Shown here one piece after another: positions 29,339-38,186 of a DNA stretch of 48,379 nucleotides (the stretch's first letter is position 1; every line of letters starts with the position of its first letter). This stretch comes from Bacteroidales bacterium (GTDB lineage Bacteria; Bacteroidota; Bacteroidia; Bacteroidales; UBA7960). The notes below the pieces were generated by a model. It searched no databases. It saw only the letters and a list, made by a program, of their open reading frames with translations, and was not told where the DNA came from. Location of the stretch: NCBI GenBank assembly GCA_007131245.1, contig SLQX01000013.1, positions 1 through 48,379 on the forward strand. The letters run 5' to 3'. Both the position numbers and the translations under genes were made by a program.

Positions 29339-30562
29339 ATGAAACTGACCATAAAACTAGCCTGGCGAAACCTCTGGCGTAACAAAAAAAGAACCCTGGT
29401 AACCATAAGCTCTGTATTGTTTGCGGTGTTGCTGGCCATCCTGTTTTTTTCCATGGAGCAGGGGTCCTATGATCGTATGATCGACACCATGGTAAGATAC
29501 AGCACCGGGTACATCCAGATACAGGATGTGTACTATGAGGATGAACCCTCCATTGATAACACCTTGCTGTTTGGTGAAGAAATACATACGCTGCTTGACA
29601 AACATCAGGATGCCATTTCTCATTATGTGCCACGTCTGCAATATTTCAGCTTGATTGCAAGCGAAAACACTACCCGGGGCGGCATGGTAACTGGCATAGA
29701 ACCGGAGCGGGAAGTCAAATTTAACGACCTGAGGGAGGATATGGTTGCCGGAGACTTCCTGGAAAAAGGTGATGGGGGAGTATTGATGGCAGAAGGCCTT
29801 TCTGACATTATGAATCTGGGGGTTGGAGATACCCTTGTGCTTTTAGGCCAGGGTTTTCATGGAACCACAGCAGCGGGGAAATACCCGGTAAAGGGGATTA
29901 TCGACCTTAAGATACCTGAATTGAATAACAATGTCATCTACATGTCCCTGGAGGCAGCACAGTGGTTTTTTGGGGCTGAAAACAGGCTTACAGCGCTCAT
30001 TATCATGCCCGAAAACCCAGGGCAAACGCAACAGTTGGCCAACTTATTTACCGGGGAACTGGATAGTCAATGGTACAATGTGCTCACATGGGAAGAGCTC
30101 CTGGAAGATTTACTAACACTCATGAAATTTGATATTGCAGGCACGATGGTACTAATGATGATCCTTTACCTGGTTATTGCATTTGGTTTGTTTGGCACCA
30201 TATTAATGATGATGCTGGAGCGGCAAAAAGAGTTTGGTTTGTTATTTTCCCTGGGCATGAAACGATCCCTGCTTGCCAGGGTATGCATGCTGGAGTCTCT
30301 GTTTATATCAGCCATAGGTGTAATTGCCGGAATTGTCTTGGCAATCCCCGTTGTTACATGGTTTACATACAACCCTATCCCCTTAACAGGCGATATGGCT
30401 GGTGCCATAGAAGATTTTGGCTTTGAGCCCGTACTCCCTTTTTCCTCTGATCCTTCTGTTTTTTACAGTCAGGGGTTGCTGGTAATGGCACTTTCAGTGC
30501 TGATAGGCTTATTCCCGGTATACAAAGTCTATCGTTTGAAAATTACAGACGTAAAGCATTAA
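29339..30562 (+). CDS. FtsX/LolE-type ABC permease, paralog A2
   Basis: LAWRNLWRNKKRTLVTISSVLFA; clear sequence relationship to A1 (GYIQIQDVYYEDEPSIDN versus GHLQIQDVMYNDEPTMDH). Confidence 0.92.
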   Translation: MKLTIKLAWRNLWRNKKRTLVTISSVLFAVLLAILFFSMEQGSYDRMIDTMVRYSTGYIQIQDVYYEDEPSIDNTLLFGEEIHTLLDKHQDAISHYVPRLQYFSLIASENTTRGGMVTGIEPEREVKFNDLREDMVAGDFLEKGDGGVLMAEGLSDIMNLGVGDTLVLLGQGFHGTTAAGKYPVKGIIDLKIPELNNNVIYMSLEAAQWFFGAENRLTALIIMPENPGQTQQLANLFTGELDSQWYNVLTWEELLEDLLTLMKFDIAGTMVLMMILYLVIAFGLFGTILMMMLERQKEFGLLFSLGMKRSLLARVCMLESLFISAIGVIAGIVLAIPVVTWFTYNPIPLTGDMAGAIEDFGFEPVLPFSSDPSVFYSQGLLVMALSVLIGLFPVYKVYRLKITDVKH

Positions 30563-30565
30563 GCA

Positions 30566-31789
30566 ATGAAGACACTCATAAAAATCTCGTGGAGAAATAT
30601 TTGGCGTAACCGCCAGCGAAGCCTTACAATGATACTGGCTATTACCGTTGGATTGTGGGGCGGCCTTTTTGCAGCATCCATCGCCACAGGACTCATGGAC
30701 CAACGATTCAAAACAGGTGTTGAACAGGAGTTTTCACACATCCAGGTGCATAACCCCGAGTTTTTACGTGAAAGCCATCCCAGGCATGGTATTGCAAACT
30801 GGGATACCCTTCAGAATGAGTTATCGGCCAACGATACCGTAGTGGCTTTTTCAGGACGTACACTGGTAAGCGGGATGATCGCATCAGCCAACATGACACA
30901 AGGTGTAAATCTGTTGGGTGTGAACCCTCAAATGGAAGCTCAAACAAGCTCCCTGAAAATAAACCTGAAGGAAGGAGAATACTTTAAGGAGGATATGCTC
31001 AATCCCTTATTGCTGGGCAAAAGCCTGGCAGACCAAATGAATGTCCGTATAGGGTCGCGCCTGGTAATCACATTCCAGGACCTAAACAATGAGCTGATTT
31101 CTACATCCTGCCGGGTCAGCGGTATTTATCAAACAGCTAATAGCGCTTTTGACCAACGTAACATCTATCTATTACAAACCGACCTGAACAACTACCTCGG
31201 CGATACAACCATCGTAACCCAGGCAGCTATGCTACTCAAAGATCACAAACTGTCGGATGATTTTTCAGACAGCTTACAGAAAAAACACCCGGAACTCAAT
31301 ATCCGAACATGGGCAGAGGTTTCTCCTCAGCTGGCTTTTTACAATGAAATGGGTATGACCATGTTTATGATCATACTGTTTATCATCTTGCTTGCTTTGG
31401 CCTTTGGTTTGCTCAACACCATGCTCATGTCAGTCTTTGAAAGGGTTAAAGAGCTGGGTATGCTAATGTCCATTGGGATGAATAAAAAAAGGGTTTTTGT
31501 AATGATCTTGCTGGAAACCATTTTTCTCAGTCTCAGCGGAGCTGCCTCAGGTATGGCGGCCAGCTATCTAACCCTGCTGTCATTAAAAGACAAAGGGATT
31601 AACCTTGCTCCCCTGGGTGCTGGCTCCCTCAGCGAGTTTGGTTTTGAACCAGTTGTATACCCACAACTGGAAGTTTCCTTTTTTATCTTTTTAACCATCA
31701 TGGTAGTAGCAGCAGCCATCCTAACCGGCATATACCCTGCGTTAAAAGCCCTGCGACTCAACCCGGCCGAAGCGGTAAAAGCAGATTAA
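30566..31789 (+). CDS. FtsX/LolC-type ABC permease, paralog B2
   Basis: ISWRNIWRNRQRSLTMILAITVGL; related to B1, with a shared 21-nt identical stretch TGGAGAAATATTTGGCGTAAC at the 5' end. Confidence 0.92.
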   Translation: MKTLIKISWRNIWRNRQRSLTMILAITVGLWGGLFAASIATGLMDQRFKTGVEQEFSHIQVHNPEFLRESHPRHGIANWDTLQNELSANDTVVAFSGRTLVSGMIASANMTQGVNLLGVNPQMEAQTSSLKINLKEGEYFKEDMLNPLLLGKSLADQMNVRIGSRLVITFQDLNNELISTSCRVSGIYQTANSAFDQRNIYLLQTDLNNYLGDTTIVTQAAMLLKDHKLSDDFSDSLQKKHPELNIRTWAEVSPQLAFYNEMGMTMFMIILFIILLALAFGLLNTMLMSVFERVKELGMLMSIGMNKKRVFVMILLETIFLSLSGAASGMAASYLTLLSLKDKGINLAPLGAGSLSEFGFEPVVYPQLEVSFFIFLTIMVVAAAILTGIYPALKALRLNPAEAVKAD

Positions 31790-31845
31790 CTCAATGCAAT
31801 AGCGTTATAATATCCAGTATCTGAACAACAATTTGATGTATAAAA

Positions 31846-33021
31846 ATGAAAAACAAAAATTTAACCCCCATACTACTAATTTTTATTATTACCAACACAG
31901 CTTTATTTGCTACCCAAGAGCAAGAAACCATTTTTGACAATATGTCGCTGCGCGGATATGTAAAAGGGTTGCCCGGTATGCGGCTCAATAAAGACTTTGC
32001 AAACCCTGAATTCGACAACCTCATCCATCATCGCCTTAACTTCCGTTGGAATATATCCGGAAGCTTCAGGTTTGTTGCAGAAGGGCGAAACCGTCTGTTT
32101 TACAACAGCCTGTTTGAAGACTTTCCGTTGTTTGCAGAGACTCTGGACCAGGATGACGGATTACTGGACCTTTCATGGGTTTATATGGATGAGGGAGCCT
32201 GGATAGGCCAATCAGAAATAGACCGGCTTTACCTGGATTACACATTCAACAATTGGCAGTTCAGGGCAGGGCGTCAAAGAATAAACTGGGGCATCAACCT
32301 GGTGTCCAACCCCAACGACCTTTTTAACACTTACTCATTTTTTGATTTCGACTATGAGGAACGTCCGGGGACTGATGCTGTGCGGGCCCAATACCACCTG
32401 GGATTTGCCAGCAGGCTTGAGATGGCATACAGCCCGGCAAAAGAATCCAAAAACAGTGTGGCTGCACTGCTGTATACTACCAACTACAAGGGATACGACC
32501 TACAGGCTCTGGGAGGTTATTATCAAAACCGGTCAGCTGTTGGACTGGGATGGGCAGGTAACATCGGGGGAGCGGGTTTCAAGGGCGAGGCAACCTGGTT
32601 TTACGACCTGGAAAAAACCCACGGTGAGCGCCAAAGCAACCTGGTGGCTGCTACTGGAGTGGATTATATGTTTGGCACCGGCACATTTGCTGTATTAGAA
32701 TTTCTTTACAACGGTGGATTTGAACCCTTCCATCAGATCGCACTGCTGATGGAACAACCCTTAACACCCGACAACATCATGTTCTCGGAATATGCCATCA
32801 CCACAAGCCTGCAGCATCCGTTCACACCCATTTTCAGCGGAACCATGGCGGTGATGGCTTTACCCGATCAGGATTCCTTTTTTATTTCTCCCCAAGCCAG
32901 CTGGTCGCTGATTACCAACCTCGACCTGGATATTTTGTCTCAGATCTTTGTGGGCGGGGATGAAAGCCTATTCCAAGAAGCAGGTTCAGCCTGGTATCTC
33001 TCCCTGAAATATTCGTTTTAA
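31846..33021 (+). CDS. Putative outer-membrane beta-barrel protein, DUF1302-like in appearance
   Basis: N-terminal signal, alternating aromatic beta-strand pattern, RAGRQRINWGINLVSNPNDLFNTYSFFD, C-terminal YLSLKYSF with terminal Phe. Confidence 0.75.
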   Translation: MKNKNLTPILLIFIITNTALFATQEQETIFDNMSLRGYVKGLPGMRLNKDFANPEFDNLIHHRLNFRWNISGSFRFVAEGRNRLFYNSLFEDFPLFAETLDQDDGLLDLSWVYMDEGAWIGQSEIDRLYLDYTFNNWQFRAGRQRINWGINLVSNPNDLFNTYSFFDFDYEERPGTDAVRAQYHLGFASRLEMAYSPAKESKNSVAALLYTTNYKGYDLQALGGYYQNRSAVGLGWAGNIGGAGFKGEATWFYDLEKTHGERQSNLVAATGVDYMFGTGTFAVLEFLYNGGFEPFHQIALLMEQPLTPDNIMFSEYAITTSLQHPFTPIFSGTMAVMALPDQDSFFISPQASWSLITNLDLDILSQIFVGGDESLFQEAGSAWYLSLKYSF

Positions 33022-33070
33022 AGCCCGACAAATATGACCAGGCCTTAAACCCAAATATTTCGCAAATCGG

Positions 33071-35797
33071 TTACCGGACTTTTTCAACCCTCACCGCCGA
33101 AAGTTTGAAGGGTGCTATTCGTGAGTATGGATCCAGCTCATCCCGGGTAAGGTTATTCACAGGTGCCTCGCTGTAGTGGAAGGGCATAAACAACTCTCCC
33201 CGTAACACATGGTTGCTCACCTTTATGACTGTTTGAAGCTCACCGCGTTTGGAGGTTATTTTCACCTTGTCGCCCTCCATGAACTGGTGTTTGCGGGCAT
33301 CTTCCTCATGCATCAGCACATAGGCCTGGTTGGCAAATTCATTGAGCGAATCGTTGCGTCGCGACATGGTGGATGAGTGATACTGATAGAGAATCCGTCC
33401 ACTGTTGAGCAAAAACGGAAAGTCAGCATTTGCCTTTTCTGACTGCTCTGCATAATGGACAGGGTGGAGCACTCCGAGTCCGTTGGGTGTATTAAACTTG
33501 TCCAGGAAAAGTGTAGCAGTTCCGGGGTGATTCTCATCAGGGCATGGCCATTGAATACCATGCTCCTCCAGCCGCTTGTAGTTAATCCCGGTAAAAATAG
33601 GAGCAGCCTTTCGTAGCTCTTCCCATATTTCCGACTCATCGTTATATTCACCAATGGAGCTATCCATTCTCCGGGCCACCTCAGTGATGATTTCCCAGTC
33701 CTGACGGGCTTGCCCGGGTGGGTTAACGGCCGGATGCATTCGCAACACCCGGCGGTCGCTGTTTACCACCGTGCCATTTTTCTCTGCGAAGCCTGCTGCA
33801 GGCAAAATCACGTCGGCATAGGGTGTGGTTTCCGTGTGGAAAATATCCTGCACCACCACAAATTCAAGTTTCTTAATGGCTTCAAGGGTATGATTCAGGT
33901 TAGGGTCGGTAACCATAGGGTTTTCTCCCATAATATACAAGCCTTTTACCTTGCCATCATAGGCAGCCTGCATAATCTCCACTGTAGACAGCCCTTTTTC
34001 GCCATCCAGGCTTTCATAAGGGACTCCCCAAATTTTGGCTACCCGTTGACGGTTTTCATCATCTGTTACAGGAATGTAGCCAGGGTAGGTGAAGGGTGAA
34101 GCACCCACATCAGAAGCTCCCTGCACATTGTTTTGACCCCGTGGTGGGTTCAGGCCGGCCCCTTCCTTCCCTATCTGGCCGGTAATCAAACACATATTAA
34201 TAAGGCTGAATACATTGTGTGTGCCTGTTACCTGCTGGCTGAATCCCATACCCGTAGCTATCAATGGTTTCTGTGCCTTTGCATAAATACGGGCGGCTTC
34301 CTGCATCAATTCACCAGGTACTCCTGTGATCTTTTCCACATAATCCGGGGTATATTGCTCCGTCAGTTCACTCAACGCCTTGAACGACTTCATACCTCCA
34401 TCCACACGCTTTTCAATAAAGTCTTTGTCTATAAGGTTTTCATGGATAATAGTGCGTATCATACCATTGAGCAATGCCACATCCGTTCCCAGCTTTGGCT
34501 GCAGCCAAATATCGGCATACTTCACCAGGGGGGTCCATTTGGGATCCATAATGATAATCCTGCCCCCTTTTCGCTTGCCAGTTTTCACAAAGGTGGCCGT
34601 TACAGGATGGGTTTCTATGATGTTGTTGCCTGTAAACAGCATACAATCGGAGTTCTCGTAATCTTCGATGGAGTTGCTACCCGCCCCGTCGCCCAGTGAC
34701 CTCAGCATAGCCGTAACTGTGGAAGCATGGCAAAGGCGGGTGCAATAATCCACATTATTGCTGCCAAAAGCAATTCGTACAAGCTTCGAAAACAAATAAT
34801 TATCCTCGTTGGTGGTTTTGGCTGAGCTGTAGCCGGCTAGTGCTGTGGGGCCGTGCTTTTCTTTTATCTCTTTAAATTTTCGGGCAATCAAATCGAGTGC
34901 TTCGTCCCAGCTGGCCTCTTCAAACTTTCCGTTTTTCTTAATCAAAGGGGTGGTAAGTCGATCCTTGTGTTGGTTGTATTCATAACCAAAACGCCCTTTT
35001 ACGCACAGCCTTCCATAGTTAGGACTTACATCCTCCACACCGTTGGAGCGTACAATTTTTCCGTTCTGAACCCAAAGTTCCAGCTGGCAACCCACGCCAC
35101 AATAAGGACAGGTGGTACGAACTTTTTCTATACCGTTTTCCACATTGATCTGCTTTGCATGGGGTTTTTCCACAATGGCCCCGGTAGGGCAGAGCTGGAT
35201 GCACTCCCCACACCCGTCACATTCCGATTCTTTCCAGTGGTCATAACCTCCAATAATGTAAGATGTGATTCCGCGCTGGGCAAAAGAGAGCACATTCTTT
35301 CCCTGCACCTCATCACACGCTTTGATACAACGGAAACACTTGATGCACTTGGAAGCATCGTACCTGAGTACCGGGGAAGTATCGTCCACCGGGTAGTTGA
35401 GCTCCTTCCAGATAGATGGGAACTTACGATTTTCGGGATTATCAAGGCCGTAACGAAGTTTCAAGTCCCTGAACTCGTCGTAATAATTACCATCGTATTG
35501 CTCATTGTGTTCCGACAACAGATAGTCAAGCAGATATTTGCGGGCTTCTTCCAGCTCGTCATCAAAAGCGGTCACATCCATTCCTTCTTCGGCTTTTATG
35601 GCGCAGGAAGCTACCATTCCACGCATCCCTTCCACCTTTACAACACAAAGACGGCAAGCACCAGTGGGAGTAAGTTTTTTGTGATAACACAAATGGGGAA
35701 TTTCAATGCCATTATCCTTGGCTACCTGCAGCAAGTTTGCCCCTTCAGGAGCCTGTATTTTTTGATTATCAATGGTCAGGTTGATGAGTTTACTCAT
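33071..35797 (-). CDS. NAD-linked formate dehydrogenase alpha subunit (molybdopterin oxidoreductase with N-terminal 2Fe-2S and 4Fe-4S domains)
   Basis: 2Fe-2S (HLCYHKKLTPTGACRLC), CIKCFRCIKACDEVQGKN, CDGCGECIQLCPTGAI, TCPYCGVGCQLEL, catalytic-region NVDYCTRLCHAST. Confidence 0.93.
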   Translation of the reverse strand: MSKLINLTIDNQKIQAPEGANLLQVAKDNGIEIPHLCYHKKLTPTGACRLCVVKVEGMRGMVASCAIKAEEGMDVTAFDDELEEARKYLLDYLLSEHNEQYDGNYYDEFRDLKLRYGLDNPENRKFPSIWKELNYPVDDTSPVLRYDASKCIKCFRCIKACDEVQGKNVLSFAQRGITSYIIGGYDHWKESECDGCGECIQLCPTGAIVEKPHAKQINVENGIEKVRTTCPYCGVGCQLELWVQNGKIVRSNGVEDVSPNYGRLCVKGRFGYEYNQHKDRLTTPLIKKNGKFEEASWDEALDLIARKFKEIKEKHGPTALAGYSSAKTTNEDNYLFSKLVRIAFGSNNVDYCTRLCHASTVTAMLRSLGDGAGSNSIEDYENSDCMLFTGNNIIETHPVTATFVKTGKRKGGRIIIMDPKWTPLVKYADIWLQPKLGTDVALLNGMIRTIIHENLIDKDFIEKRVDGGMKSFKALSELTEQYTPDYVEKITGVPGELMQEAARIYAKAQKPLIATGMGFSQQVTGTHNVFSLINMCLITGQIGKEGAGLNPPRGQNNVQGASDVGASPFTYPGYIPVTDDENRQRVAKIWGVPYESLDGEKGLSTVEIMQAAYDGKVKGLYIMGENPMVTDPNLNHTLEAIKKLEFVVVQDIFHTETTPYADVILPAAGFAEKNGTVVNSDRRVLRMHPAVNPPGQARQDWEIITEVARRMDSSIGEYNDESEIWEELRKAAPIFTGINYKRLEEHGIQWPCPDENHPGTATLFLDKFNTPNGLGVLHPVHYAEQSEKANADFPFLLNSGRILYQYHSSTMSRRNDSLNEFANQAYVLMHEEDARKHQFMEGDKVKITSKRGELQTVIKVSNHVLRGELFMPFHYSEAPVNNLTRDELDPYSRIAPFKLSAVRVEKVR

Positions 35798-36020
35798 AGG
35801 TATAAAATTTTGTAGTATTTTTTAATACTCGCCGGTTTTTTTAAGGGTTTTTAAACGGGTTCATTACCCGCTGTAAGGCTTAAACAGCCTCCTTTTACAA
35901 CACTGTATGGTTTATGATTCTTTGTAGCATCATGAGATTCAATTTGTGTGGTGTAAAATTCTGCTCTCTGCAAGTACCCGGTTTTAATCCTGTCATGTAT
36001 TGAACTATTGGCATCAATTT

Positions 36021-37274
36021 TTAATGTTCTTTTACCAGTTCATCTGTAAAAAACCGTGCTGCTGACTCCATGGGCAATATGGGTGACTGGCCCAACGGAC
36101 AAAGCGAGGTAGAGGCGATCATTTTGCTGTCTTTCACCAACTTCTCTATCAAGCTTTTTTTGTCGTTTACACCATTTTTGAGCTTTATCAAATCCCGGAC
36201 CATTTGAGTAGTCCCCACACGACAGGGTACACACTTACCGCACGACTCATGTTTGAAAAAGCGCAGACAGGAATGCAGCACTTCATATATGGAGTCTTTC
36301 TCAGCCATTACTATCACCGCCCCTGAGCCCAGGGTTGCTCCTTTCTCAGTGAGGTTGTCGTAGGTCATTCTTTCATCCAGCATACTTTGGTCCACAAAAG
36401 TACCGGCTGCCCCTCCCAGCAAGGCTGCCTTGAAAGGTTTGCCATCCTGCATGCCACCACACAAATCGTTGATAAGTTGGCGCAATGTGATTCCCATTTC
36501 CACCTCGTAGTGGCCCGGCTTATTCACCTGCCCGCTTACTGTAAAAATTTTGGTGCCTGCTGAACGCTCCGTTCCAAACTGGCGATACCACTCCTTGCCA
36601 TTTTTGGCAATCAGGGGCACATTGGCCAGGGTTTCCACATTATTTACAAGGGTGGGTGCACCAAAAACACCTTTTTCTGCAGGGAAAGGGGGCTTAATAC
36701 GCGGATTACCACGTTTACCTTCCAGCGACTCAAGCATAGTAAGCTCCTCGCCACAAAGGTAAGAGCCGGCGCCAAGCCGTATTTCCACATCAAAATCAAA
36801 ACCTGAACCCAAAATATTTTTCCCCAGGAAACCTCTTTCGTATGCACTTTCAATTGCCTTACGGGTTTTTAAAATGGAGTCATGATATTCACCACGCAGG
36901 TATATGTACCCTTTGGTGGCTTGTATGGAATAGGCGGCAATGATAGTACCCTCAAGGTATAGGTGTGGATCCTGCTCCATTATTACACGGTCTTTGAAAG
37001 TGCCCGGCTCTCCCTCGTCAGCATTTACAACAACATACCGCTGTGGACATTCCTGGCATGACTTACTGGTGAATTTTTGTTTCATCCCGGTGGAAAACCC
37101 TGCGCCTCCCCTGCCCCGGAGCCCTGCTTCCAGCATTTCATCAATTACACTAAAAGGCTCCATGGTGAGGGCTTTCTTTAAACCCTGGTAACCACCTACT
37201 GCAATATAGTCATCAATGCTCTCGGGGTTAATCTTACCAATATTTTTTAGTGTGATTCTGGTTTCTTTTATCAT
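36021..37274 (-). CDS. NuoF/FdsB-like NADH-binding flavoprotein subunit
   Basis: GLRGRGGAGFSTGMKQKF, NADEGEPGTFKDR, YLCGEELTMLESLEG, SCGKCVPCRVGT. Confidence 0.95.
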   Translation of the reverse strand: MIKETRITLKNIGKINPESIDDYIAVGGYQGLKKALTMEPFSVIDEMLEAGLRGRGGAGFSTGMKQKFTSKSCQECPQRYVVVNADEGEPGTFKDRVIMEQDPHLYLEGTIIAAYSIQATKGYIYLRGEYHDSILKTRKAIESAYERGFLGKNILGSGFDFDVEIRLGAGSYLCGEELTMLESLEGKRGNPRIKPPFPAEKGVFGAPTLVNNVETLANVPLIAKNGKEWYRQFGTERSAGTKIFTVSGQVNKPGHYEVEMGITLRQLINDLCGGMQDGKPFKAALLGGAAGTFVDQSMLDERMTYDNLTEKGATLGSGAVIVMAEKDSIYEVLHSCLRFFKHESCGKCVPCRVGTTQMVRDLIKLKNGVNDKKSLIEKLVKDSKMIASTSLCPLGQSPILPMESAARFFTDELVKEH

Positions 37275-37386
37275 GGCTGATGGTTTTCTGATTTGACCAT
37301 TTTTTGTTTTTTACCTGCTCCGAGTAATTGGTGCTGTTGTTGTTTCTGCACAAAAGTAGTTTTGGACTGGCAAAAACACCCTGAGC

Positions 37387-37836
37387 TTATTGGTAGCTTG
37401 CAATGATTTTTTCAATCCTCTTTTGGGTGAGGTTATTGTATACTTTTTCGTTGATCATCATGGCAGGAGCTTCCTGGCATTGTCCCAGGCATTCGGCCCC
37501 TTCCAGTGTAAATAATTTGTCAGTGGTGGTTTCCCCAACCCTAATATCCAGCTGTTTGCTTAGCACATCCATAATCCCGGGGGCATTTTTGATGTGGCAA
37601 ACAGGCGATATGCAAACCCGGATGATATACCTGCCTCTCGGCTTTACGCTTAACATAGAGTAATAGTCCACCACACCATATACAGCACTTTTGGTCATAT
37701 TTAAATAATCTGAAACCAAATCCATGAATTCAGCAGGGATGTAACTTTCCGAGTGATGGTTCTGTAAATCATGAAGGATGTTTAGCAGATTGTCCTGGGT
37801 GGGTTCGTGCTTACTGATAATCTCTTGTGGGTTCAT
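37387..37836 (-). CDS. NuoE/FdsG-like thioredoxin-fold 2Fe-2S subunit
   Basis: CISPVCHIKNAPGI...LEGAECLGQCQEAPAMMINEKVYNNLT. Confidence 0.93.
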   Translation of the reverse strand: MNPQEIISKHEPTQDNLLNILHDLQNHHSESYIPAEFMDLVSDYLNMTKSAVYGVVDYYSMLSVKPRGRYIIRVCISPVCHIKNAPGIMDVLSKQLDIRVGETTTDKLFTLEGAECLGQCQEAPAMMINEKVYNNLTQKRIEKIIASYQ

Positions 37837-38186
37837 GCTTTATGATTTTTAGATTTGTTTTGTTCAAACATGTGTGTTTGGGAAAATCCGTCTGGCGGAT
37901 TTATCATCAATACCTCTTACTGCCTCTTGTCCGGGTTGTTTCTGCAACAACCCTAACCGGCGATGCACAGGTCAAAAGAAACATCACCATGACTATTGAC
38001 TGTAACGGGAAATACATCAATGCAAGTTGGGTTGATACTGGATTTCAACCCACACTATAACAGTCCTTCCTCAAACCACTTAGCTTTTCCGCCCCGGATG
38101 TTCTTTTGGGCGGTTAAAGTACAAATAATTTCCTGATTAAACCTTCTAATGAACTGCCAAATTGTTTCAGGGAAGGTATTTTTAAT

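Noticed and set aside
33071-35797. Possible selenocysteine formate dehydrogenase
   Set aside because: The ORF is open throughout and the active-site motif contains Cys (CTRLCHAST); no in-frame TGA.
34853-35815. 320-aa + strand ORF
   Set aside because: Antisense to the formate dehydrogenase alpha subunit; phenylalanine/isoleucine-rich mirror ORF.
37827-38060. 77-aa + strand ORF overlapping the NuoE-like gene start
   Set aside because: Overlaps a certain CDS and spans the hairpin cluster; no recognisable domain. It might be a remnant, but I cannot support it.
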